64,000 nucleotides of DNA from Gnetum montanum (Eukaryota > Streptophyta > Gnetopsida > Gnetales > Gnetaceae). Positions 10,742-22,200 of the stretch are shown here, piece by piece. The notes below the pieces were generated by a model. That model was not told where the DNA came from, did not search any database, and saw nothing but the letters and a program-made list of their open reading frames with translations. The stretch's first letter is position 1, and each line of letters starts with the position of its first letter. The stretch is from assembly GCA_015680685.1 (NCBI GenBank), contig MNCI01008071.1, positions 180,372-244,371 of the forward strand. Direction: 5' to 3'. The position numbers and the translations under genes are program-made.

Positions 10742-11548
10742 TGATGAGTGGCAAGGTACTCCTACATCCAACCTTACGAATATGAGCATTTCATGCACGA
10801 TCCAGTCGAACTCCAAGGACCAAGGGCTTATGTGCCTTAATGGAACACTCAGGAATAATCAATCGTTGTTTTCCAAAAATTACTTGTATTGTCATAGTTC
10901 TATGGTTAAGTAAGCTTGAGGTATATGATTTTTATAGCTTTTTTATTTTTTATGTCTTCTACTAATAAAGGAGAGGGAGAGAGAACTAAGTGGCTAACTT
11001 ACATTAACTATTTATTAACTAGTTTCTAAATGTTCCTAACACTAGTATCCATTCCCACTTGCCATACACATCTTGAACTAGTGCAACGCTACTGGGGTTA
11101 CCAAACGCTAATTGTTACTGGGTTACCAAGTGCTACACGCATGCTTGAAGTGGTCGTACTGAGTGTATTGAACTAAGGGGGTTGAAGGTTGAGAGAGATA
11201 TTAATTAACTATGAAAGTGTTAAACAATCATAAATTACTAATTATCTTAATCTGTATGCTGCAAGGTTTATCATAAAGTTCGTATTTATTTCTATACACA
11301 ACATTGTGCTTAGGTACAAATTGCTTGAATAAAGATCTGTTCACTCTATGACTCCTACTGCAGGCACACAAAAATAATTATAACTCTGGAATGACTAAAC
11401 TACAAGAATCTGGCTAAGGGTCTAATTCTAACTATGTGGAACCAAGGGCACTGCCTCTTATTTATAGAAAATGAGGCAGGATACGATATCGTGTATGCAA
11501 TATCACGTGGTGGTTGTGAGATCGCATATGCGATATCGTGGTTTATCA
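10742..11548 (-). repeat. 5' LTR of element D
   Basis: In plus-strand view it starts TGATGAGTGGCAAGG and ends TTTATCA; read on the minus strand it runs TGATAA...TCATCA. Palindromes CGATATCGTGTATGCAATATC and GATCGCATATGCGATATC (11482-11540) lie upstream of a minus-strand TATA box (11459-11466). The polyadenylation signal is reverse TTTATT (11285-11290). The outer border abuts copia sequence beginning GTTAC. Confidence 0.8.
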
Positions 11549-11905
11549 GTTACCATCATTATTTTTTTTGTAATTATATTGTTACAAAAATTATGTTGTG
11601 ATATATTGTAGTCTTGAATATTTAACTATAGATATCCACAATGTAGTCAATGTAAATTATTATTAAGCTCTAATTATTTTGTTGTTAATGTTCACTTTAC
11701 ATCCCATTAACACTACTTGTAAATGTCTATCCTAAACTATAACTATGATTACAAAGAGATCTTAAAGGTAGTGTGTTTTTCTTTCATTCTTATGTATTTT
11801 CTTTTGTCCACTATGCTAGTGTAATTTTCATTGAGTTGATAAAGATCCAAGAGCCTATTTCTTCTTGGGGTTTTTCTAGATTTTCCCTAGGTTGTATTCC
11901 TGTAT
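11549..11905 (+). repeat. 5' LTR of K, truncated by D insertion
   Basis: Homologous to 30955-31034 plus 36729-37050. Shared landmarks include GTTATGTTGTGATATA, the 'CATCCCATTAACACTACTTG / CATCCCCTTAACACTACCTA' segment, and 'GATCCAAGAGCCTATTTCTT / GATCTAGGAGCCTGTTTCTT'. The inner end is set by the primer site that follows. Confidence 0.7.
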
Positions 11906-11906
11906 T

Positions 11907-11923
11907 TGGTATGAGGAGCAAGG
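11907..11923 (+). other. Primer-binding site of K (tRNA-iMet type)
   Basis: TGGTATGAGGAGCAAGG resembles the canonical plant copia site TGGTATCAGAGCC with small changes. It marks the LTR/internal border. Confidence 0.6.
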
Positions 11924-12210
11924 TTGTTCTTGTGGTGGTGGATTGTTTGCAAGGTTCTAAATGTAGTTTTTCTTTGCTTGTTTTTTTTTTTTCAGTTTCT
12001 AGTTTTTTTCTAGGTTGTGCAAATGGTGGTTTTATTTCTCCAAGGATTTCCACTTGTGATATTTTTTCTATCAAGTTTGCACTTGTGCTTGTTCTTTGTT
12101 CTTTGTTTATTGATTTTAGGTAAATGATAATGTTGAGAAGATAGTGGAAAAAATATATGGTTTATAAAATGTACATAAATGATGTACAATAAAACATGTA
12201 TTAACCACAT

Positions 12211-12520
12211 GTTGAGTCTTAGCCTTAGTCTAAAGGATTGTTAAAAGTCTTGGCTTTAGCCTGTGAGACTTGTATATGAAAAGTCTTAGCTTTGGTCTAT
12301 CTAACTTGTATATTGAAAGTTTTAGCATAAGCATAGAGGACTTGTATGCTAAAATGTCTTGGTGTAAGCCTAGAGGACTTATTTTTGTATGTTAAAAGTT
12401 TTGGCACAAAGCTTGAAGGACTTATATATATGTTAAAGTCTTGGCATAATCCATGAGTACTTATGTATGTATGTCAAAAGTCTTGGCTCAAAGCTTGGAG
12501 GACTCGTATATGTAAGTCTA
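12211..12520 (+). repeat. Degenerate tandem repeat, about 40-50 bp units
   Basis: About seven imperfect copies of a unit like AAGTCTTGGC(T/A)TAAGCCTAGAGGACTTGTATATGTTA. It lies between the K primer site and its RT, where gag and integrase would be expected, so that coding region was lost or replaced. No coding potential seen. Confidence 0.65.
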
Positions 12521-12639
12521 GAGTATAAATAGAAGATATCATCATACTATTACATGTAACATAGATATTAATAAAAAATTTAAAAATAGTGGCATATATA
12601 AAATTGAGAAGTTAAATCATTTCTCAATTTATGTTTAGA

Positions 12640-13082
12640 AAAAATATTGGTGTTACATGAAAAAATTTGAGCATGAAAATTTGTTGAAATTGGGTTTGAC
12701 TTTGAAAATCTACATATGTTTGAAAAATCTGATAAGAAAGATTGCAAGCTAGATTATAAGCTAGTAACTACACCTTATGAAACTAAAATAAAAATTTTAG
12801 TTAAACAATGTTCAAAAGAAAAAAATTTTATGATGAAAATTCCATGAGTTTATTATAAAAATTTCATATGCTAGTATTGTTAGTAGTTTGATGTATGTGA
12901 TGGTTAGTACTAGACTTAATATTTTATACATTGCTGGAAAACTCAACAAGTATATATCTAATCCAAAGAAACAACATTGGATTAATTATTGTGAAATGAG
13001 TTGTTTAGTGTCTTTGTGGTATTATGAACTTTGGTATTTGTTATCAAAGTAATTTTTCCATTCTACATAGCTATGTGAATGC
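12640..13082 (+). pseudogene. Ty1/copia RT end and RNase H start (K, left half)
   Basis: Degenerate translations show family landmarks in order: an LVTTPYETK stretch, a conserved 'GSLMY-like' region, CTRLDI, and 'NPKKQHW' followed by '..YLCGTMNFG'. They end at YVNA, where element G inserted (TSD AATGC, 13078-13082). The sequence resumes at 30413 with WDFRKSSNGYVFNCFGGAISWKS, the RNase H 'ST-GYVF--GGA-SWKS' block. Multiple stops and frameshifts; clearly dead. Confidence 0.65.
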
Positions 13083-14690
13083 TGAAACACCGTAGAAATC
13101 GCGAATCGGCCTAAGGCGAAGATTCACGATTTGGGCGAAAGTTCATAGAAAAATTCCAGAAGGAAGAACAAGGCAAAGCGAGATGAAACGGCGCCCGACA
13201 TCAAGTCTCCAAGTTCCTTACAGATTTCAAATTTTACTATGTTTTCTGTCTTTACGCTACATTACGCAACATAGCGTAATGACGCATAGCGTAATTCTGT
13301 TTAACATAGTCTGACATCAGAAGGTAACTTACTTCAGCAAATTTGGTGAAGTTTAAGGCCTGATCAGCGTAATATGCGACTTCTTGCATATTCTGCTAAA
13401 TCTTTTTGTCCAGGGTCGAACTTATGCTCTGTTACGCAAGGCAACGTAATGAACTTCAAAAAAGGTCAAAGGGAAAGTTCAAAGGAAGCATGATAGATTA
13501 AGCTCCTTTCTTTTTGCAGATTGATCACTTTACGCTAGTTACACTACACCATGTACGACAAGTGTAATTTACCGTCGAGTTGATCCCTTTTTACGCTTCA
13601 CTACACTTTGCTGCATAAATGAGCATAAAAAAGCTTGACTCACTCTTTCCATGCTTTGTTACGCTCTGCCACGCAATGCAGCGTAAACAAATGTAATACA
13701 ACATAAAGCCGGCTAAAGCAGTTGCGCATTTGCTATCCATATGCGCAATACACTGATGAGTGTATTGTGCGTAATCATGAAGCAGCTTCGACAAAAGTGC
13801 TGACAGCGTATGTTGCAAGGTGATGTGACATAGCCAGTTCATCAAGTCAGCAATATCTGGAAAGTTCGAGACACGTGTCATCAAGGCCATGCCTTTTTTG
13901 CATATTGTCAAACTTATAAATACCCTAGTTGGCAAAGAAAAAAGAGAGACTTTTTCAAATTTTCGAAGCAGAGCAGCAGTTAGCATCTTCAACTTTTGGC
14001 AGTTATCATCTTTGAGCAGAAACAAGAGACATTTTTTGAGCATTGGCAGCAGGAGCAATCATACCTTTTGGCGAAAATACAGTTCTCTCATCGGCGATCC
14101 TTGACAGTTTTGAGCAGAGGCTACCCAAAGCGAAGAAGATAGATTAGAAATCGAGAAATTATTTGGTGAGGTTGGCAAGATCTATTGATCAGACACAGTT
14201 GGTTGATAAGCATTTGAGCTTGACCTTCCTTGCACTTCGTCTTTGGCTTACAAGGTAGACTAAGCTCCATTCTACACTCCTTGTTAAATAGTTTTTCTTA
14301 TTATTTTGTGTATGTTTCGCACAAGATAATCGGAGTCTTCCCATTGTAACTTTGTGTACAAAATACTCAATTTTTTGGGTCAAAGTGCAGATCTTGAAAT
14401 CAGGCATTTCTCTTAAATCCGATTTCCTTTGTTGTGTTAACGTTGTCATTATTGCAATTTATCTACATCAATTTCCTCTCCTTTCATGATTTATCGAATC
14501 AAATCGTTCCACGAAACACCTATAATCTTAGTCGATTTACTAATTTAATAAGTCCCTGTCTGATCGACAAGACCATTCAGGGCACTGTGGATTTGTTTTC
14601 TCCAGCACAGCCCTCGCATGGATCCATGGTTAAGACTGTGTACATGGATTTTGTTTGGTATTCCAGCTACTGACATTTTTCATCGTTACA
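13083..14690 (+). repeat. 5' LTR of element G
   Basis: Pairs with 28799-30407. U3 is crowded with the heptamer AGCGTAA and its complement TTACGCT. It also has a palindromic G-box GACACGTGTC (13870-13879) 36 bp before the TATA box TATAAATA (13915-13922). The G-box core CACGTG is a known plant bZIP/bHLH target; any role here is inferred. Confidence 0.92.
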
Positions 14691-14712
14691 GTTTTTTGAC
14701 ACTAGAAGGAGG
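14691..14712 (+). other. Likely primer-binding region of G
   Basis: The sequence after the LTR contains TTTTTTGACACTAGAAGGAGGG. I could not assign the cognate tRNA with confidence. The position directly after the LTR is the only support. Confidence 0.4.
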
Positions 14713-14942
14713 GCCTAGGCTCCAATTTGTATTTGTACGGGTAGCCCTGTAAGCGATCTATACCCGCGTTTCCAAAAATGTGAACGTAATACCTCTAGGG
14801 AAGTTTACGAAACATCGTGCGGTGTAGATCGATCACAGTAATGATTCCTTTGGAATCCTACAGGGTAGAGAGCCTAATAGCGATCTTCTTTGGCCACCGC
14901 CTTTTAGATCTACTCATTTAATGCCATTAACCTACTTGATCA

Positions 14943-17035
14943 ATGGATTATACATACACAACCACAGCTGCCATGATTACCGCTGACTCGGGTGCTACAT
15001 CTGTGAACCCCATCGCCGCCACTAGATCAGCCTCTGGTGTTATAGGACCTCAAGGACCATCACGTCGTTCATTGAGGTTACAAGACAAAGATCCTATTTT
15101 CACCATCGTGATGCCTGAGGAATATAACTTCATCTGCGTCAAGATCCAGGCGAAGCTTGCTCTCAGCCGAGCCAAGATCGAAGTAAAAAGAAACTTTGAG
15201 CTGATCCACCGAGGGGGTCAGGATTTTACCCCTACCGCCTACGACATCATTCCCTTAACGGAACATCATCATGAAATCATAACGTAGTTGGTCATGGCTA
15301 GGAGCCAGGCTACACGAGCTATGCTAGAATCCCAGAATGGGGAGGAAGAAGATGATGAATTTGCAGCCCATTCTGAACATTCATATCACACTCTTAGTCC
15401 CCATACCTACATAAACCCCTTATTCCCTTTCAATGGAGAAGCTGCCCATCTTAATCCCACCGTGACCACACAAACTCACGTTCCTGTTGTCCTGCAAGCC
15501 ACTACGTAGCCATTTGGACTGCAAGTGTACATACCCCAAAATAACATGGGGGTGGTCTCGTCACCACGCGTAATCATCATTTCGTCGGTGGTCCCAACAT
15601 CCACCGTGCTCTATTTCATCCCTCAGATCTAACCCCATGCCATATCTACAACTTTCCCAGTGCAGACATTATCGCTACTGCTCCCTCCAACCCAACAGAT
15701 CACCACCATCGTTTAGCCATAGATATCCGTCCAACAACCTGCCACGAGTCAGTGGACCATCCCCATGGCACAACATAACTAGTCTGCGGTATATGGTGTG
15801 CAACCCTCAGTTGCACCTACAATGCATATTCTGCAGATGGTCCCACAATATCCTTATCCCTATCCCATGCAGCCAGCGATGGCTAATCTCTCTTCTCAAA
15901 CTGGTGGGTGGTGGTCGTCATAGGCACCTCTGTCTGCAGGGATCCCCGCTGCACCATCTGCCAGCCAAACCATTCCTTCGTTTCAACTCCCTGGCACCGC
16001 TCTCCGAGTCCAACCCCCTATTCCTTCTATGCAAACATCTTCATTGACAGGCTTAGATCAGGCTTTCTTGCTTATTCAGACTCTCACTGAGGAGGTTAGA
16101 TGCCTTAAGGCTGCTGGTTCAGACACTATACAGATCATGGACTTCTATCAAGATGATCCTATTAGTCCAGCGGTCCCCATGCTGTCATTGCCCCCGGGGA
16201 TGTCCTTATCCCATTTTACCAAGTATAATGGGGAGGGAGATCCTAACGCTCACTTTGTCACCTTCAGATCTGAATCCTTGTTGTTACAACAGTGGCCTCA
16301 CACGATTATCCATGTATTTGCTATGTCTTTAACAGGGAAAGCTTTGGATTGGTATCGGGTCCTCCCTCGCTCTTCCATCTCAACCTTGGAAGAGCTTCTG
16401 ACACAATTCGTGACTCACCTTAAATACAACTTAAAGCCAGAAGTCACGTTAGATCAACTCATGGGAGTGAAACAAGACCCGCTCGAACCAATCCAAAAGT
16501 TCATATAGCGCTGGAGTGCTACTTTGAATGAAATCCGTGAGCCAATTACGGAGCCACACTTACTGGCCATCTTCAAAGGAGCAGTCAATGACTTTATCAA
16601 GTCTAAGCTATATTACCTTTCCCCTAACTCCTTACATCAAGCCTTCGCTCAAACTAAAAGCATCCAAGATGCTGCAGAGGCCAGCAAAGACCCGACATAT
16701 GTCACCTACAAAAATGCTCACAACAAGGGCAAGGACAAAGGTAAAGCAATGACAATGATAGTAGCTGTGCTGGCTGAGGGCACAAAGAACAAGAACAAGA
16801 AGGCACCTACGACACCTCCTGATACCACGGCTAGTGCAGGCAACACCAACCAAGACACAGCTGCCCCTGAAAAGCCTCCCTAGCTAAAACCAAACTTTGA
16901 GCATAAAGATCGCTCAAAGTATACAGCCCTTCCTGTAAAACACTCAGAACTATTGAAACAACTGTTAGGGGTAGGATACATTCAGACCAAGAAGGTATCC
17001 AAAGAAGCTCTGAAGCGTCAAGACGTCATTGTGAA
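14943..17035 (+). pseudogene. Gag of element G, main frame
   Basis: A single frame runs from ATG 14943 to about 17035, broken only by stops (15285, 15507, several between 15630 and 15960, 16506 and 16881). The N-terminus is basic/Ser-rich, followed by a Pro/Thr/Gln-rich linker. The gag core at about 16180-16650 contains SHFTKYNGEGDPNAHFV, ALDWYRVLP and LLAIFKGAV, then a lysine-rich segment. A trailing motif FEHKDRSKYTALP is typical of Tat-lineage Gag. The frame shifts by one near 17030 into the gag-end/protease frame. Confidence 0.82.
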
Positions 17036-18733
17036 TTGCTAAAGAATCCTTCTTTAGCCCTACTTGACGAACCACCAATTCTAAGGTCTTTCATGCTAGA
17101 CCGTTTCTGTGACTATCACCAGTTGTGTGGTCACGATACAGATTACTGCTGGGTGTTGAAAGATAATATTCAACGCATGATTGACGATGGCTCACACAAA
17201 CTAGACGGCAGTAGTCTGACGCGTCCGGAAAACCAAGCGTTGCATGTGTACAAGGATCCGTTGAATGCAAACAACACACCCTACACAATCAGCGTGGTGA
17301 GTACAGATGGTGAGAGGAAAGTACCACCTAAACAACCTTTTGTTTTGCATGTACCTAACAACTCAACAAGGGGGACAGGATTTTCACCAGTAGCTAGTGG
17401 TGTCTCAAGGCCACCCTTCATCATCCGGGTGCCTTCTCTAGATTTAACTCAGCCTCCCAGTAACAGTAAAGTCACGGCTATGTTTGTGCCAACACTTAAG
17501 GTGCCTTTCATTCTTAGGGTGTCAAAATCAATGGCTGCCCCTTTTATGCAGGGGCAAGCCTCTAACAAAAATCACCAACCATCATCTAATAAGCAAAAGG
17601 AAGGGGATGCGTCTAGTAATGCCATTAAAAACCATACTACGCTAGGCTTTGCTAGGCCCAAGCCCTTGGCCTCTGTCCCTGCGTCCGCGCCTTCTGGGCA
17701 AGACAAAGGTACAGAATCACAGCCACCTCCCCTTGACAAGAAAAAGAACAACTCCTCGGTCGACACTGTTCCACCTTGAGAGATTCGTATCTTGGGGCGA
17801 ATGGAAGAAGATAGAGGGGACAAACAAGCCAACCAAGAACGGGATCTTCTCGACGTGTTTATGTAGGTCAAACAGGCTCTGAAACAAAAAAATACAATGT
17901 TGAGCCTCTATGACTTGCTCATGACATCTCAAAAACACCATGAGGCCATGGTCCGCATGCTGACATTCATACCTATGGAGGAAAGCTTACCAGCGGAGGA
18001 GGAAGCGATACACGCTGTTATGTTTCCCTCCGATGCTGAGTGACCTAAACCTACCTCATTGACCTTTCATGACGAATCCATCAAAGATGATCCAGAGAAA
18101 GATCAAGTGACAACTAAGCCCATGTTTATCACCATCCAGGTTGGTCAATACCAGATCCGAAGGGTGCATGTGGACAATGGTGCAACTACAAATGTCATTC
18201 CTTATCCCATCATGGATAGGTTGGGTCTGGTCGACCAGATTAGTCCCACAACGACAACATGCGTAAAGTCGTTCAACGGAGCATGGGTTCAGGTCAAGGG
18301 GATAGTGCGCATCGAATTTGTGGCAGGGGATCAATTCCCAACGGATGCCACATTCCTTGTTGTCGAGGAGATGCCCGGGTTCAACTTAATTCTAGGAAGG
18401 TCCTGGTTAGCCCAACTGAGGGTGGTTTCATCACCTATACACCAGGAAATACACCTACCCTACGCAGGGGGAGAAGTTGTAATACGCAATGATGAAATCA
18501 CCCCCAGAACTGTCAACAATATCGAAGAGGAAGGGGGTTTGGAGATAGAAACATCAGATAATCAAACCCATCCCTGAATCCCTGAACAAACCGAAGTGAA
18601 TGATGACAGTCTAGCCTAGGCCAGCCTGCCATTTCAGGATGGTGATGTGGAAGAGTCAGGCCACAAATCTCCCCGCCATTACACATCACTGAACGTGAAG
18701 GCCATCAAGAAGCAATTACGAATTAGTGATTGA
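17036..18733 (+). pseudogene. Gag C-terminus and aspartic protease of element G
   Basis: One frame with in-frame stops at 17777, 17864, 18041, 18575 and 18617. It begins with a Cys/His cluster FCDYHQLCGHDTDYC (about 17105-17150) in the place of a zinc knuckle, then a low-complexity linker. A conserved 'YDLLMTSQKHHEAM' block, typical upstream of Tat proteases, follows. The protease core is at about 18120-18480: active site VDNGATTN (Asp codon 18173-18175), flap region, and FNLILGRSWLAQL near the end. D-N-G-A in place of D-T/S-G is usual in this lineage, so the active site may be intact. Protein made: none, because of stops. Confidence 0.85.
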
Positions 18734-19257
18734 TCTGGATGGCATTTACAAACATCTTCACGTCCTTACTAATTTTTCCTTTTACGCTTAGTAGTTTACA
18801 TATTTACGCTCACTATTTATTATGCTATGCACATTTCTTTATATATGCTATTTACGCTCTTTGATCATTTTAGTGCAATTACGCAGAAATGTACATTATT
18901 ATCAATTACGCTTTCAAAATTACACAGATGGCCCGCAACGGCCTAAAACTAGTAACGGCCCGCAATGGCCTTAAACTAGCAATGGCCTGCAATGGCCTAA
19001 AACTACCTTGTATCTTACACAAACACTACCTGGCGGCCCGTGATGGCCTTAAACTAGCAATTCCATACTATAGCAACGCCAAGTATCAATAGTCTTTAAC
19101 AATTCCGCTTACACATTGCAAATAACGGTATAAAACCAAAAACAAATAAATATACAAATAGCATTTAAAACCATACAGAAAAGCTTAATGTCAATGTTGT
19201 CAACATTCATCTAACCATTGTTCAATCCCAATCAATAAAACTATGCATAAGTTATAG
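18734..19257. repeat. Post-protease spacer with short tandem repeats
   Basis: Between the protease frame and the antisense gene lies a set of about four units GCCCGCAA(C/T)GGCCT(A/T)AAACTAG (18928-19070). Their tail AAACTAGC matches the larger array downstream of integrase (27270-27615). No coding frame is supported. If G has an Ogre-like intron between protease and RT, this region would lie in it. Confidence 0.6.
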
Positions 19258-22200
19258 TTATGCATCTCCCCTAGTGCCATTGTCACCAATATCCCTTAGG
19301 TCAGGCTCCAAGCCTAATAAATCCTCCTCAAGTGGGTCTTCCTTCTTAGAAGGTATTCCTTCACGAGGAATGCCATCCCGATGAGGCCCTTGCTCCAACA
19401 TCGGCTCCACAAGAGGACGCTCTTCCCTATTATGCTTCTCTTCTTGTGCTTGTTCCTCATCTTGTTTGCCTTCGCCCTCCAGTTCTTGTACCTATATACA
19501 GCAAATACGTTAGCAAAGACTCGACATCACAATTAGGAAAAATTAGATTCAATAATGTTTAAATATACTCGCGATGGTCTTGCTTCTGCAGCAAAGGGGA
19601 GCTTTTCTAAACCGACCCATAGGCGCTGCATGATTTCAATCTCAGTTAGTTCAGACCATACGTCGTTCCCCAAAGCAGCACCATCTTTCACCTTCCCCTT
19701 TTCCACAGTAGTCCAGAGAGGCAGGTCAGGGAAGAAAGTAGGGATAGTATTCTCGCCCCCGGGAAGCGTCATTTCTCTTTCCAGTGATGCACTTACTGTC
19801 ACCTGCTCCTGAAACTTTTCGAAAGCTTGGGATGCACCAATGACATCCAGGAATACCCGCAAGCATTGAGCTTCGATGGCAGAATCACGATAATGCTGAC
19901 GATAAGTGATACTTTCTCACTTATACAAATGCTTGTGATCCTTTTCTTTCTGCCCCCACTCTTGCACGCTTGCGTAGAAATCCTTTCAGTCTTGAATTTT
20001 CTAAGATAATAGCTCTATCTGCATTCGCTGCTCCACCAACTCCTGACTGGTTTGCACACTGTTCCTGATTGCGGTCCAATAGTGAGAGTAGTCAATCACA
20101 GCTATGCGCCAGTCCTCCTCACCCATTTCCCACACCTGTAGGAACTCGCATCACGATTTTAAGTCTCTGACCTCTCTGGCCAGAGACTCCTTCTCTCTCT
20201 CTCTAACCTTTGAATCCTTTTCCAAAGGTCTTCATTGATACTCTTACTCTCCCACAAGGAGCGAGTCGAGTGTAATGCACATTTACACATCTGTTTATAA
20301 ATGCTGTGTGGCATGACCACCCCATCAAATGGAGGCTCCACTGTGTCCAAATCAATGGGCTCTGTTGGGTCCCATCAAAGGCGAGCTCCTGATAGTAAAC
20401 ATTATCAATATAAATGAAACATTATCATTTTCTAATAAAATAAACCCATTGATGATATAACATATCGGCTCCAGGATCGACGTGCTCAAGGTGCTCGAGC
20501 ATATTGCTGACAACGCCTTCCATGAAGGCGAACTTGTCAGGAAACTCTCTCAATGTCCTGCTCATAGAGGCAGATGTGGATGCATCTTCTTCACCTGTAG
20601 CATAATTTAGTTAAAAATCCTAATTATTAACAAAATTACTCAAGACATCCAATGCGCTTACTACCTCTGCCTGTTACAGTGGGGAGTGCATTAGCAGATC
20701 CTACATCCTCCCTCTCCTCACGCACAAGAGTTTGTGTGTTGCTAGTCCTAACAGCTGGGGCCTCCTCTTTGAAAACTGGGGCCCCTTCCCCACAGCTTAA
20801 TATCACTACTCCTATCTCAGGAGTCAATTGCTCCGTGGGTCTTGCTATTCATATCACATACACATTTAGATGATTCAAAATATCCTAAATAAAAATTACG
20901 CAATACAATAACTCTCACTACATTTCTTTTATGCTTACCAGGCGGAGGTTTACTCCATTGAACTCTGACTTGCATGGTTCGACCTGTGCCACTCCTAGGC
21001 TCCAGAGGGGCCTTGGTTAAGCGAAGCCTTTTACGCCGAGCTGAAGGCTCTACAATTTCTGCCACCAAGCGTTTCCCTCACGAGGCATCGCCAGTGTAAG
21101 TGGGCATTACCCCACCTACGCTATCGGGGCCTCACACTCGATATGCTGCCAAATCCCTTGTTGTTATAAACAGAGACTTGCCAATCCCTTCCGGGGGATC
21201 CTGTCCACGGGTAGTGCTGAAAATGTGGGTAATCCAAGGTTTGGATAGCTGATTTTGGTCTTGCTCCACCCAAACCCCATTCCTTTGGATAACCAAAAAT
21301 TCCACAAAACGTCAAAGGCAAGCTATGAAGAAGGTGTAATGCACGTTGAAATGGGAATCAAGCTTCTGGCGAAGCCTAATCATCTCACTATGTAATCCCT
21401 TAGAAAAATAGCTCGCCCAGTCAAACTAGGTCCCTTCCTCCATGACCTCTCGCATGATACGGGTCTATTCTATGGAAAAGAACCTCCCCTATGAGAGTGT
21501 TTTGGGGAAAGCTCGGGCCTGGAACAGGGGATAAATCATCTTGGCGATCTCTGGTTTGATCTTCTCATAAGGGATCCCCTTAGGCTCCTTCTTGGCCCCT
21601 AGCCACTCCTCCAGCCACTCCTGGCAGGCAAGGCTCCTCTTCGCCTTTTCCTCTATGGGAAGGCCATCGGAGGGGACGCCAAAAAGGTTTGCGAAAAGCT
21701 AAGCATCTATATCAAAACTTACACGTACGTGATGCACACGCGTGCAAAAGCGCTTAGCCCTTTCACTGAAGGAGTTGACTAGGGTTAACATTTCACTGAT
21801 GGGGACATCAGGGGTTACGGCCAAAATAAGTGCATTAGCCTCGCTTGGCATAGCTTGGTAACCACCATAACCGGGGCTGCTGCATGGCCGAGCTAGCGTT
21901 GTGCCTCCTTGATGTCGTCATAGTGGAAGAGAAGGGTATTTGCCTCACGGTTGGAAATTGTAAGGGTAATCTCCCAGGATTTCCTGACTAAACAATGCAA
22001 GACACATGTCAAAAAAACACTATTACATGACATTCACAATTCACAATTACACCACGCAACAATAAAATACATAGCAGTTTTACCAGGTCCAAATGGCAAA
22101 GGAAATGAAGGAAGTTTCCTCTGCACGTCCTCAATGGTAAGGAGAAGATCCAAAGTCCAATCGTCATGTAGCCACCCAAGATTCTGGCAATTCTCGAAAG

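Larger units (their letters stand above)
4674..11548 (-). mobile_element. Element D: Ty3/gypsy (Athila-like), reverse, 3' end beyond A
   Basis: Read on the minus strand: 5' LTR (11548-10742), tRNA-Asp-type primer site, gag, protease, RT, then a non-coding 3' region cut at 4674 by element A. RNase H and integrase are missing: RT ends a few residues after a GHTSYY motif and runs into non-coding sequence. Its missing 3' LTR should lie left of A, outside the window. D itself sits in the 5' LTR of copia element K, next to GTTAC (11549-11553), which is the likely target duplication. Confidence 0.85.
11549..13082 (+). mobile_element. Element K (Ty1/copia), left fragment
   Basis: Holds the remainder of a 5' LTR (11549 to about 11905), a tRNA-iMet-type primer site, a tandem repeat where gag would be, and the end of the RT. 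The element resumes at 30408 after the 17.3-kb insertion of G. The orientation is plus, from the primer site and from the RT-RNase H order. Confidence 0.75.

Noticed and set aside
11773-12123. Hydrophobic 116-codon plus-strand frame with apparent membrane segments
   Set aside because: Lies across the copia 5' LTR, primer site and poly-T tract; the hydrophobicity comes from T-rich DNA.
15637-16047. 136-codon open frame overlapping the gag linker of G
   Set aside because: Low-complexity region read in a different frame from the continuous gag frame; no motif.
17572-17941. Minus-strand frames opposite the gag/protease of G
   Set aside because: No splice structure or homology; ordinary shadows, unlike the supported antisense gene at 19258-23282.
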